Positions 34,811 through 45,817 of a stretch of 48,905 nt of DNA are shown piece after piece. The DNA is from CAYLJO01 sp964383905 (GTDB taxonomy: Bacteria; Acidobacteriota; Blastocatellia; Pyrinomonadales; Pyrinomonadaceae). The stretch's first letter is position 1. The number at the start of each line of letters is the position of its first letter. The notes under the pieces were generated by a model, which was not told the origin of the DNA, made no database searches, and was given only the letters and a program-made list of their open reading frames with translations. The position numbers and the translations under genes were made by a program. The stretch covers positions 1-48,905 of the forward strand of contig CAYLJO010000015.1 of NCBI GenBank assembly GCA_964383905.1. The letters run 5' to 3'.

Positions 34811-34856
34811 ACTTGTAACCAGTGAGGGGGCGCAGGTTCGAGTCCTGCTCGGCTCA
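34811..34856 (+). pseudogene. 3' fragment of a tRNA-Thr(UGU) gene, att-site-like
   Basis: ACTTGTAACCAGTG gives an anticodon loop CTTGTAA (UGU, Thr) and 3' anticodon-stem; then a variable region, a perfect T-arm (GCAGG-TTCGAGT-CCTGC) and an acceptor 3' strand TCGGCTCA. The 5' half (acceptor, D-arm) is absent: the bases before are the hisG stop, and the 5' anticodon stem is mismatched. Fragments running from the anticodon loop to the 3' end are what tRNA-targeting integrases leave at the distal end of an integrated element. Confidence 0.75.
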
Positions 34857-34993
34857 TCAATTAAATCAATGAATTAGGGGCAACAATACGGCTAAGGGGT
34901 TATGCGCATTCGTAATGGGCGGTGTAATCGGAGGCAGGCGGGCGGTGTAGCAAGGCTCAGATCTTGCCAATGGTAGCAAAATCGTCGCAGGTA

Positions 34994-35119
34994 CTAAATC
35001 GAAACACATGACGTTGGGACACGGGAAATTTGCTTGGTTACGCCGCCACCCAAGTTTTTACAGCCTTACAGTTGAAAGTGAAAAATTTGGTTGTACCAAT
35101 CTTGTAGGTTTCGATTTAG
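34994..35119. repeat. 12-base inverted repeat enclosing 102 bases, MITE-like
   Basis: CTAAATCGAAAC (34994-35005) and GTTTCGATTTAG (35108-35119) are exact inverted copies. The 102 bases between are non-coding and include a small dyad TTGGT-TGT-ACCAA. No clear target duplication is seen. The wider stretch 34857-35348 has no gene. Confidence 0.4.
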
Positions 35120-35348
35120 CTTACAATAAAGAGATTATGAAACCGTAGGTTCGCCACCACGGATGAAAATTTTATCATTCCAGAGTACCCTTCCGCCTGC
35201 CATCAGCGTGTGGAAGGTCAAGCCATCTTGGTGCGATGTGGAGCCCGCAAGTTAGCCTGACCAGAGGATCTTCCACAGGCGCCACTCACTGTTGCCGCGC
35301 ACGCGTGGATCTGTCCAATGAAGTAGCAGAGAACCGAGCCGCGTCTAC

Positions 35349-35429
35349 CTATAACGGCGTGCAGCGGACGCGCAGATAGGCGGCTTCTTCATCAATCTCT
35401 CATGCGCGCCGCTTAGACAGTCGTTATCC
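35349..35429 (+). mobile_element. attC site (integron cassette recombination site)
   Basis: 81 bases from an AAC core (35353-35355) to a GTT core (35423-35425). R arms ATAACG (35351-35356) and CGTTAT (35422-35427) are perfectly complementary. After unpaired spacers, the L arms GCGGaCGCGC (35364-35373) and GCGCGCCGC (35404-35412) pair with one bulged A, the expected extrahelical base. The loop is 30 bases. This is the standard attC folding. The methyltransferase gene begins 17 bases after it, as in a gene cassette. Confidence 0.7.
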
Positions 35430-35446
35430 GGACTGACCAGACGATC

Positions 35447-36250
35447 ATGGCGCACACTCAGAAGGAAAATCAGCAAGCGCAGCTCGCGTGGAACACAAAC
35501 GCGCGTTTTTGGGACGAGCACATGGCCGAGGGGAACGATTTCTTCACCCTCCTCATTTGGCCGGCAGTCGAGGAATTGCTCCGGCCGGCCACCGGCGAGC
35601 ACATCCTCGATATCGCCTGCGGAAATGGGGTGACGTCCAGACGGCTCGCACAAGCAGGTGCGCGCGTGACCGCATTCGACTTTTCTGCTGAAATGATCAG
35701 CCTCGCTCGGAAGCGCGGCGAAGGCCCCCATATCGAATATAGAGTGGTTGATGCAACGGACTCGAGCGCATTGCTTGAGTGCGGAGTCGGCGGGTTCGAC
35801 GCTGCACTTTGCAGCATGGCGCTCATGGACCTGGCGGATATCGGCCCATTAATGAAGGCGCTCGTATCACTGCTCCGAGTGGACGGACGGTTCGTGTTCT
35901 CCGTCACGCACCCGTGTTTCAACAATCCCGCGTCCGTACAGATGGGAGAACTGGAAGATCGCGCGGGTACGCTGGTCTCAACCTATTCCGTGAAGGTTTC
36001 GCGTTATTTGACGTCCTTCACCCAGATGGGCTTAGCCATACCAGGACAGCCGACGCCTCATCCCTACTTTCATCGATCTCTCGGTGCGCTCCTCGAGCCG
36101 GGTTTCGAGGCGGGTCTCGTTCTCGATGCACTCGTCGAGCGCGCTTTTCCACCGGAAAATACTGGTGGCACCACTCCGCTTTCATGGAATGGCCGGTTCA
36201 GCGAAATTCCGCCCGTCCTGGTGGGACGAATGAGGCAAAGGGCCGGATAA
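35447..36250 (+). CDS. Class I SAM-dependent methyltransferase in a cassette-like setting
   Basis: 267 residues. Motif I HILDIACGNGVTSRRLAQAGARVTAFD at about residues 50-75, post-I FSAEMISLARKRG, motif II VGGFDAALCSMALMDLADI, motif III LLRVDGRFVFSVTHPCFNNP. The HPCFN pattern is common in methyltransferases found as mobile cassettes and in soil bacteria. Substrate unknown. It is flanked on the left by an attC hairpin (35349-35429) and on the right by an attC-like sequence that overlaps its stop codon, so I read it as an integron-derived gene cassette. Confidence 0.85.
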   Translation: MAHTQKENQQAQLAWNTNARFWDEHMAEGNDFFTLLIWPAVEELLRPATGEHILDIACGNGVTSRRLAQAGARVTAFDFSAEMISLARKRGEGPHIEYRVVDATDSSALLECGVGGFDAALCSMALMDLADIGPLMKALVSLLRVDGRFVFSVTHPCFNNPASVQMGELEDRAGTLVSTYSVKVSRYLTSFTQMGLAIPGQPTPHPYFHRSLGALLEPGFEAGLVLDALVERAFPPENTGGTTPLSWNGRFSEIPPVLVGRMRQRAG

Positions 36251-36331
36251 CAAGCGGCTGCACCCAACGGCGAGTGGGCAAGAGCAGATTGGACTACGGA
36301 GGCGAGCCGCGGGTGAGTCGCAGCGTTGATG
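36245..36331 (+). mobile_element. attC-like site, weaker
   Basis: It begins GGATAACAAGCGGCTGCACC, the typical 5' half of chromosomal attC sites (RYYYAAC-like core followed by the L'' box), and ends near GCAGCGTTGATG with a GTT core at 36325-36327. GCTGC pairs with GCAGC and ACCC with GGGT across the loop, with a five-base bulge. The right core (GTTGATG) departs from GTTRRRY. The 7-mer GGATAAC is the exact complement of GTTATCC at the right end of the other attC, as expected for the two ends of one cassette. Confidence 0.5.
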
Positions 36332-36730
36332 AAGTGGGTTATATACTTTCTGATCTGGTTGCTTGCAACCCTAGCTTGCGCTATCGGCGGAGTAGCAATG
36401 TTAGACGTGCCCACGGTTTATCAGCTCTCGGCAAGAGGCATACTAACCGAAGGGTATGTGACCAACACTGAACCGGAAAACCATCAAACCGTTCACTATG
36501 CGTATTGAGTCGATGAGAAAACCTGTAAATGGGGTGGGTATGCTGGTGACATCAATCGAGAGTTTAAGGATATCAGAACTGGGGATAAAGTCCCTGTCGA
36601 GTATGATCCTGTAAATCCGGAATCTTCCTGCTCAGGCCGTTTTTCTCGTACCCCTTTGCGCCTCCCTGGTGAGTGTTTCGGTCGCACTCATTTGAGGCCC
36701 GCTGTAGTCATGGCATTAGCCCGACCGTGA
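36329..36730 (+). pseudogene. DUF3592-like membrane protein with in-frame stop
   Basis: From ATG 36329 the frame gives one transmembrane helix (WVIYFLIWLLATLACAIGGVAML), then a DUF3592-type beta region. A TGA at 36506-36508 interrupts it, but the same frame continues with clear family sequence, ending GDKVPVEYDPVNPESSC, the DUF3592 signature. The TGA most likely replaces a Ser codon (TCA). The frame then degenerates to a stop at 36728. Probably a decayed second cassette after the methyltransferase. Confidence 0.6.
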
Positions 36731-36812
36731 GGAAGGGCATCTCATGCTCAATTAGAATAGATTTGGTATGCGTTAGCGCTCAACTGCGCGCTTCAACCTT
36801 AAATCATTTTAT

Positions 36813-38630
36813 TCATCTTCCACGGCTGAAGACTACGCCTGTGCCTACGGGGCCCCCGCCCGTGGCTAATTGGCCCGACAAAACTCCTTGAGCCACGAGA
36901 AGACGGGCCATCGCCTGCGCATCACTACGCTGGAACCTATCGGCGACAGATTTCGCACGGTCAAAGTCGATCCGCGCAAGTAATGGTAACTCGTTCGCAT
37001 ACTGAAAGTAGAGCGAATTAATCGGCCCGCCATAAGGCTGTAGCAGCAACTTGCCATCTCTAAACGATTGTGCCGAATAGAGAAATCCATCCAGCACCTC
37101 GCCCGCTGCCAGCACCTCGTTTAGTTGTTCGATCAGGGGTTCAACAATCTCAAAGCTGCGCGCAGGATCAAGTTGGGCATATGCGCTGGCTACTTGAAGC
37201 TGGGTATTGAATTGGCTGGTATTCTTCGGCCGGTTGTTGATCAAATTCCAGGCTTCATTAAGGAGCTGCAGGGCCGCCCCTTTATCGCCCCTTGCTGACA
37301 CGGTCGCAGCTAGTTGAATAAGGATGTTGGCGCGCTCTTCATTCGAGCCAAGACGCGAAAGCGCCTGTCGAGCTTCATTCAACTTACCCTGGTTGGCTGT
37401 CCTCCATGCAGACTGGCGGTCGATTTCCACCAGCATCTGGTTACGCTGGTTTGGGTCGGTGATGTGGTCATTGATGATCTGACGCGCACGCTCGGCATCG
37501 CCCTCGTTCATGACCTTCCATGCTGCCTGCTGGTAAAGGGGGGTACGCATCTCCGGAGGCGCTTTATCTATCGCCTCGAGCACCGTATCAACCGTCCCCT
37601 CTTGAATCATCTTCTGGTACTTGTTCCACGCTCTGCCTCGCACATCTGTCGTCCTATTGACCTCTGTGTATCTTCTGCGCAAAGCGGGGGCGCGCCCTGG
37701 GGAGTACTTCTCCACCAATGGAATCATCGGTTGCATCTGCGTCAGCAGGTTGTAACCACTTGGCGAGTTGCTAAGCGCAGCCGTCGCAACCATATCAATC
37801 AGATCCCCGATCGCCTGTTGATTAATGATTGACGGTCCATTCTTAACAGCAGGTTGATTTTGCCCGGGGTGGGAAAGGGCTGCCTGAGACTGATTTCCCA
37901 TCTGCACAAGCTGCAATGCAACGTTCGCCGCTTCCTGATTGGTGGTGAGGTCTTCAGAGTAGAGCTTGGCGATGATATCACCTGCCAGTTTCGTCGCCGC
38001 CTCCTGATCCTTAATCTGAAGTTGGTTGAGTAAACCGGTTACTTGATATGAAACCCCTTTGGCCAGACTCTTCTCAGCGATTTCGAGCGCTTGCTTTGGA
38101 TCATTGGCCGCTATCTGGCTGGCCAGGCTCATCTCCAACTGACGTTCCGGATCCGGCTGTTTGTAAGATGAATCCGCTTGCGGCGGCCGAGGCTGGCGTG
38201 TGGCGCGCAGAACCTCAAGCGCTAACTGGGCATCGTGCCGAGCTATCTGTTGCAACACTTCCTGCCGTAGCTGCGCGAGCGGCTGAATAAGATTATAGAA
38301 CTGCGGATCGGCGCTACTAATGCTGCTCATCAGCTCGCCAAGAGTGCTCGCTGCTTCCTTGTAAAGAGAGCGGGCTCGTGGTTCGTCGCGAGTCCAGAGA
38401 AGGTCGGCGGCCGTCGTCTGGATCCGGAGGCGGTTTTCCGCACGCCTGAGAGCCGGTGCTTGCCTGATCACGTCATCAAGTAGGACGAGCGCCTTCTTCT
38501 CCAGCTCTTGCTGATGCTTCTGCTGTTGCTCCGTCTCTGCCGGGTCTTGAGCGCCCGGTGATTGTGCGTGAACGGATAAGATGATTAGGGCGGAGAGTGT
38601 AGCCGAATAAAGTAGACGCTTCAGGATCAT
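36813..38630 (-). CDS. Large exported helical-repeat protein
   Basis: 605 residues; ATG 38630 follows AAAAGGAGGTTGGC. A signal peptide (LLYSATLSALIILSVHA) is followed by a coiled Gln-rich stretch and then almost all alpha-helix with degenerate TPR-like repeats (DEPRARSLYKEAASTLGEL, EEANILIQLAATVSARGDKGAAL, LNEAWNLINNRPK, LQVASAYAQLDPARSFEIVEPLIEQL). No catalytic motif. This type of secreted helical protein is common in Blastocatellia-like genomes; function unknown, probably a periplasmic scaffold. Confidence 0.75.
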   Translation of the reverse strand: MILKRLLYSATLSALIILSVHAQSPGAQDPAETEQQQKHQQELEKKALVLLDDVIRQAPALRRAENRLRIQTTAADLLWTRDEPRARSLYKEAASTLGELMSSISSADPQFYNLIQPLAQLRQEVLQQIARHDAQLALEVLRATRQPRPPQADSSYKQPDPERQLEMSLASQIAANDPKQALEIAEKSLAKGVSYQVTGLLNQLQIKDQEAATKLAGDIIAKLYSEDLTTNQEAANVALQLVQMGNQSQAALSHPGQNQPAVKNGPSIINQQAIGDLIDMVATAALSNSPSGYNLLTQMQPMIPLVEKYSPGRAPALRRRYTEVNRTTDVRGRAWNKYQKMIQEGTVDTVLEAIDKAPPEMRTPLYQQAAWKVMNEGDAERARQIINDHITDPNQRNQMLVEIDRQSAWRTANQGKLNEARQALSRLGSNEERANILIQLAATVSARGDKGAALQLLNEAWNLINNRPKNTSQFNTQLQVASAYAQLDPARSFEIVEPLIEQLNEVLAAGEVLDGFLYSAQSFRDGKLLLQPYGGPINSLYFQYANELPLLARIDFDRAKSVADRFQRSDAQAMARLLVAQGVLSGQLATGGGPVGTGVVFSRGR

Positions 38631-38988
38631 GCCAACCTCCTTTTTGTGGGGCCGGTTCTTTCATTGAAAGGTAGTCTTGATGCCTATGATCGAGAAACAA
38701 ATGACCTTGAGTGGCCGCGGCAGCAGCCATCCCCTGGACTGCCCTGGAGCCGGTTTATAGCTGAGACTATATAACCACGGTCACCTGGCCTTTTGGCTTC
38801 CCGGATTCTGATGGCAATTTGAGTCCGTTCCCCTCGCCAGAGTTGCACGCTCCCTGAGAGATTGTTATTCGATAAACCTACGGAAATCCGCAGCCGGGTC
38901 GGCCGTGACGGTTATCAAAGCCATCTTGATGGTTAAACCGTTATAACTTTTGATTCCCGGTGCTTGCGGCTTTCCGTTACGCTGGTCC
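38631..38988. other. Intergenic region between two minus-strand genes
   Basis: 358 bases: the leader of the helical-repeat gene and the trailer of hutH. An imperfect hairpin with arms ACGGTT (38908-38913) and AACCGT (38936-38941) and an inner CCATC/GATGG lies 50-80 bases after the hutH stop and may contribute to termination, though no T tract follows. Nothing else is seen. Confidence 0.35.
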
Positions 38989-40599
38989 CTATTTCAAAGG
39001 GCCGGTTACGCGTTCGACGGCGCGAACAAGCTCGCCGCCGTGCACAAGCTCAATTGCCGCCTGAATATATGGGTAAAGCTCCTCGTCGCGGTTGAGCTGT
39101 GGCACGCGCTTGCGTATCAATCGGTAGGCCGCAGTAGTTCCCGCGCCGGGCTTGAACTCGCTCAAGTTTTGGTCCTGCATCTTCTGCTCGCGTAGTCCGA
39201 GCGCTTGCGCCGCGCAAATCAGTTCAATGGCCAGTATGCGCTCAACATTTTCCAACACCTCCCGGGCCTGTCGCGCGGCGATTGAACCCATGCTGTTATG
39301 GTCCTCCTGATTAACAGATGTCGGGATTGAATCGCCGCTGGCTGGATGAATCAGGACCTTATTCTCCGAGGCCAGCGCGGCGGCCGTGTATTGCGCCAGC
39401 ATCAAGCCTGAATTGAGACCGCTCTCCCTGATGAGAAACGGCTCGAGGCCGCGGTTGCGCCGCCTATCGATCAGGTACGCGATCCGCCGCTCGGAGATGC
39501 TTCCTATTTCCGAAAGCGCGAGCGCGAGAAAGTCCATCGCCAGGGCCACCGGCTGACCGTGAAAGTTACCTGCTTCGAGAGGCCTATCAAGTCCGGGGAT
39601 AATCAGCGGATTATCCGTCGCGGAATTGATCTCCGTCTCAAGCACCCGGCGCACGAAAGCGATGGCGTCGCGCGACGCGCCGTGGACCTGCGGCATGCAG
39701 CGTATCGAGTAGGAGTCCTGCGGGAGTGCCGAGAGATCGATCAGTTTACTGCGGCGGGCGCGGGCGCTTTCCAAACAGGTGATCTTCCTGATATTGCCGG
39801 CACAATCTTGCTGGCCGGGAAACGGACGGAGTTTGTGCGCCGCCTCGAGGAAAGGGGAGCTCCGGCCCATCAACGCTTCGAAGCTCATCGCCCCGGCGAT
39901 ATCGGCGACACGGGCGAGGTTCTCGGCGTCATAGAGGGCGAGAACCCCAACGGCCGTCATCATCTGCGTGCCGTTGATGAGCGCCAGACCTTCCTTAGCC
40001 CGGAGCCTGATCGGTTGAATACCGGCGCGCTTCAACGCCTCCGCACCCGCCATTCTTTCACCCCTGTAAATAGCCCATCCCCTGCCGATCAGCACCGCCG
40101 TCATGTGTGCGAGAGGCGCCAGGTCGCCGCTCGACCCGACGGAACCTTTGGCGGGCACTTCCGGGTAAATCTCCCTATCGAGAAGCTCGAGGAGCCGTTC
40201 CACCACTTCGATGCGGACCCCTGAATAGCCCTTCGCCAGTGCGTTGGCGCGCAGCACCATCATCGCCCTCACCACTTCTCCGGGCAGCGGCTCGCCGACC
40301 CCCGTCAAATGGCTCAACACTAAATTCTCCTGCAACGTCTCTAATTCCTGGGGTAATATACGCGTGTCCTGCAGGTCGCCGAACCCGGTATTGATGCCAT
40401 AGATTGGGGTCGTACCGTCGGCCCATTGCTCGACCATCTCGCGTGACTTCGCCATGCGCTGCTTCGCACGCCGGGCAAGCGCGGCCTTCGCAAAGTCGGA
40501 TTGATGATTTTTTCTCGCGACGGCGACGGCCTGTTCGAGTCGGAGACTCTCTCCGTCGAGTAAAATTGTCCCTTTCCGGTTTGTACGCGCGGCTGGCAT
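38989..40599 (-). CDS. hutH: Histidine ammonia-lyase
   Basis: 536 residues from ATG 40599, preceded by AATGAGGAGACTGTC. It deaminates histidine to urocanate, the first step of histidine breakdown, using the self-formed MIO group. Conserved blocks: YGINTGFGDL, NLVLSHLTGVG, the MIO region GSVGSSGDLAPLAH (residues about 152-165), EGLALINGTQMMTA, QDSYSIRCMPQVHGASRDA, NSATDNPL, GNFHGQPVALAMDFL, SVNQEDHNSMG. The MIO tripeptide reads Ser156-Ser157-Gly158, where many HutH proteins have Ala-Ser-Gly; both forms occur in the superfamily. The other hut genes are not adjacent. A phenylalanine/tyrosine-type ammonia-lyase is a less likely alternative. Confidence 0.92.
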   Translation of the reverse strand: MPAARTNRKGTILLDGESLRLEQAVAVARKNHQSDFAKAALARRAKQRMAKSREMVEQWADGTTPIYGINTGFGDLQDTRILPQELETLQENLVLSHLTGVGEPLPGEVVRAMMVLRANALAKGYSGVRIEVVERLLELLDREIYPEVPAKGSVGSSGDLAPLAHMTAVLIGRGWAIYRGERMAGAEALKRAGIQPIRLRAKEGLALINGTQMMTAVGVLALYDAENLARVADIAGAMSFEALMGRSSPFLEAAHKLRPFPGQQDCAGNIRKITCLESARARRSKLIDLSALPQDSYSIRCMPQVHGASRDAIAFVRRVLETEINSATDNPLIIPGLDRPLEAGNFHGQPVALAMDFLALALSEIGSISERRIAYLIDRRRNRGLEPFLIRESGLNSGLMLAQYTAAALASENKVLIHPASGDSIPTSVNQEDHNSMGSIAARQAREVLENVERILAIELICAAQALGLREQKMQDQNLSEFKPGAGTTAAYRLIRKRVPQLNRDEELYPYIQAAIELVHGGELVRAVERVTGPLK

Positions 40600-40693
40600 G
40601 ACAGTCTCCTCATTGCCATTGGTATACACAAAGAGATCAAATTAGCATTGTCGTGGGCAATCTGAATACCGAAGCCTACCGGACGGAGGAAGA

Positions 40694-43717
<3,024 letters not shown>

Positions 43718-43781
43718 TTGGTCCCTGATATTAAGCTCTTATTCCGTGAACGGATGCGAGCGTTACGCCCGTCGAATAGCG

Positions 43782-44131
43782 TGCCCCCGGCAGGACTCGA
43801 ACCTGCGGCCCTCTGCTTAGCAATCCAGCATCAGGCTTTCCCTGACCGCCCAAAATACGCGGGGTTGCTGGCTGGACTATCTCTTGGGCATTGCAGCCCC
43901 GACCCGTATAGTCTCTGGGGATCCCGCGCGGGCCGTCTGCCGGCGCGGTTTCCTGCGGATTACCCAATCCTCGTGGATTTTTACTCGACTGTGAACCGGC
44001 GAGTACCAGAGGCTCTCAGGGCGTTCCCGCATACAGGATCGTCCACTTGACGAGTTAATCCCACATGGGCGGGGCCTTTCCCCGTCAAGGCTCCAACAAG
44101 GCAGATGCTCTATCCACTGAGCTACGGGAGC
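43782..44131 (-). tRNA. tRNA-Arg(UCU) interrupted by a group I intron
   Basis: Exon 1 is 44098-44131 (34 bases: GCTCCCG acceptor, TA, GCTC D-stem, AGTGGATA loop, GAGC, A, TCTGC, CTT) and exon 2 is 43782-43820 (39 bases: CTAA, GCAGA, GGGCC, GCAGG-TTCGAGT-CCTGC, CGGGGGC, A). Joined, they give a perfect 73-base cloverleaf with anticodon loop CTTCTAA, i.e. UCU for Arg. The break lies between anticodon positions 34 and 35. Acceptor pairs 1-7 with 66-72 (one T-G pair). CCA is not encoded. Confidence 0.92.
43821..44097 (-). ncRNA. Group I intron in tRNA-Arg(UCU), 277 bases, no ORF
   Basis: The 5' exon ends in U and the intron ends in G, both required for group I splicing. P1: exon CTT pairs with GAG at intron positions 5-7 with a U-G pair at the splice site, as in the short P1 of the Azoarcus tRNA-Ile intron. 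P2: CTTGACG and CGTCAAG (44083-44089 with 44046-44052) are perfectly complementary. Core: R element AGAGACTATACGGG (43903-43916) and S element AGATAGTCC (43874-43882), with GACTA/TAGTC forming P7. It is small, ORF-free and likely self-splicing; the short tRNA setting suggests subgroup IC3. Confidence 0.88.
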
Positions 44132-44341
44132 ACATTGTCAGACGCCTCGTGATGTTATCATGCGCGACGACGTTTACGTCAACCGAGATGCCAAGCCCTG
44201 ATGCTCATCTGACACCCACGGCGCTCGGCAAATAATTGAATGCTCTTCGGGGGGCGATCATCTCGGGCGGGGTAGGTAAGGCGTCGAAGGCAAAAACGGC
44301 TGACGCAGGTGGCTCGCAACAGCGACACCGGAAGGGATAAA

Positions 44342-44896
44342 GTGGAACCGGACGAAACGAAGAACCCGTGGCGCACTCTTTCCTCAAGAGGGGTGTATGA
44401 CAACGACTGGGTCAGTGTGCGCGAAGACGCGGTCGTGCGTCCCGACGGACAACAAGGCATTTACGGCGTGGTTCATTTCAAGAATATCGCCATCGGAATC
44501 CTTGCCGTAGAAGACGACTTTATCTATCTGGTCGGACAGTATCGCTACCCGCTGGAAAAATATTCGTGGGAGATCCCCGAAGGTGGATGTCCGGAATGGG
44601 AAGACACCCTTGGCGCCGCCGAGCGTGAGCTGGAAGAGGAGACCGGACTGCGCGCCGCGAAGTGGGAAAAGCTCGGCCACGCGCACTTATCAAACTCTGT
44701 TACGGATGAGTTCGCCATCTGGTATGTCGCCACCGGACTTACACAAGGTCAACATCATCCCGAGGGCACGGAGCAGCTCAAAGTGCGCCGGATCCCTTTT
44801 CAAGAGGGGCTGCGGATGGCTCTCGCGGGGGAAATCACGGACTCGCTTTCTCTGATGGCAATCTTCCAATATCAGATCATGCGCCAAGGATTTTGA
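44342..44896 (+). CDS. NUDIX hydrolase (ADP-ribose pyrophosphatase-like)
   Basis: 184 residues from GTG 44342, which has GGAAGGGATAAA directly upstream; an earlier GTG at 44309 lacks such a site. The Nudix box is complete: GGCPEWEDTLGAAERELEEE then TGL, matching Gx5Ex7REUxEExGU. N-terminal strands (VYDNDWVSVREDAVVRPDGQQGIYGVVHFKN) and the loop IGILAVEDDFIYLVGQYRYPLEKYSWEIPEG match ADP-ribose pyrophosphatases. It likely removes ADP-ribose or related nucleotide sugars. A hairpin follows at 44993. Confidence 0.9.
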   Translation: MEPDETKNPWRTLSSRGVYDNDWVSVREDAVVRPDGQQGIYGVVHFKNIAIGILAVEDDFIYLVGQYRYPLEKYSWEIPEGGCPEWEDTLGAAERELEEETGLRAAKWEKLGHAHLSNSVTDEFAIWYVATGLTQGQHHPEGTEQLKVRRIPFQEGLRMALAGEITDSLSLMAIFQYQIMRQGF

Positions 44897-44992
44897 GCTT
44901 TCCTTGCCGAATTTGTCGGTATGTGCTGGGGGCAGACCACCCTTCACGGGCTTTTGTTCGGGTGATTTTGTTCTTATGGTGCGCAAACAGAA

Positions 44993-45022
44993 AGACCGCC
45001 AGTCGAACCCGACTGGCGGTCT
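44993..45022. terminator. Hairpin terminator between convergent genes
   Basis: AGACCGCCAGTCG (44993-45005) and CGACTGGCGGTCT (45010-45022) form a perfect 13-base stem with AACC loop, between the NUDIX stop (44896) and the minus-strand gene stop (45049). It can serve both directions; on the minus strand it is followed by TTTCTGTTTGCG. Confidence 0.75.
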
Positions 45023-45048
45023 CCTACATTAAGACATGGGCCGAAAAT

Positions 45049-45297
45049 TTATGCGGCGCGGCGATCATTGGCCGTTTCGGCAAAAACACGGCGACCGTTC
45101 AGGGCGTCGTCAATGATCTCACGTACGGCCGAAGTATCCGGGTTGACATCCATCCGGTCGCAGGCGCGCAGGTGGCGTAGAATGCCTTCCGTCGCAATAT
45201 CCTTGGCTGAGCCGATCAACTTAAGAAAACGGCGAGCCTGTATATGGTCAATTCTCTGTAGCCGCTCCTCCAGCGGCAAATGCCTGTCAAATGTCAC
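45049..45297 (-). CDS. Hypothetical protein, 82 residues
   Basis: It starts with GTG 45297 after AAGGAGCCAAGAAAA. A soluble, mainly helical protein: LPLEERLQRIDHIQARRFLKLIGSAKDIATEGILRHLRACDRMDV...REIIDDALNGRRVF. The helix-turn layout could be a small DNA- or RNA-binding protein, but I see no defined motif. It lies alone between the NUDIX gene and a gene-free stretch. Confidence 0.6.
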   Translation of the reverse strand: MTFDRHLPLEERLQRIDHIQARRFLKLIGSAKDIATEGILRHLRACDRMDVNPDTSAVREIIDDALNGRRVFAETANDRRAA

Positions 45298-45817
45298 TTT
45301 TCTTGGCTCCTTCGTTCTCGGACGTCTGTTTCGCGTCTCCCCTCGACAGCGCGTTCGAGTAATTTAGAAAGTTGAATTTTAGATGTCTAATCAACGATTT
45401 GGGATGCAAAAATGTTGCAATTCCAAAGAGAAATTCTCACTAAACGCCACACACATATAGCTTGTTGCTTATAGGTGAGCGATAGCTTGTTTCATAGAAC
45501 CGGGGATTATAAATGAACTTATTTTAAAAAGCTAGAAAAATTTTGATTGAGGTGCGAAGCCGTCCTTTGCCATCATTGCGCAGCCCCGTGATGACCCTTT
45601 TATTGATTGTCTAAATGACAGAAAATTGGATACTTAAGTGTAGCTGTTGGGTGCCCCAGACCCCTCGCCGGCGAGGTGCTTAACGATCCATACTGCGCAT
45701 CATGTGTGAAAAAAAGTATCAAAGATAAAGCCGTTTGAGGATCCGACATGCGAGTAACACGCAGGATTCCCAAACGGCGGTTCGGCGGATAGGTAGAAAT
45801 TACAGTTTGAGAACAGT
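45298..45817. other. AT-rich non-coding region with dyads
   Basis: 520 bases without a supportable gene, GC-poor from about 45369 to 45650. It contains a perfect 14-base palindrome CCTCGCCGGCGAGG (45663-45676) and the hairpin at 45730-45778 that terminates the HU transcript. A plus-strand frame at 45735-46046 is only the shadow of the HU gene. Promoter elements for the 45049-45297 gene probably lie in the AT-rich part. Confidence 0.4.
45730..45778 (-). terminator. Terminator of the HU gene
   Basis: GCCGTTTGAGGATCC (45730-45744) pairs imperfectly with GGATTCCCAAACGGC (45764-45778). On the minus strand it follows the HU stop by 40 bases and is trailed by TTTATCTTTG. Confidence 0.6.

Noticed and set aside
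35779..36471. 230-codon plus-strand open frame
   Set aside because: Out-of-frame overlap with the methyltransferase gene; residue composition is Arg/Ser-rich noise.
39559..40224. 221-codon plus-strand open frame
   Set aside because: Antisense to hutH, including its active-site region.
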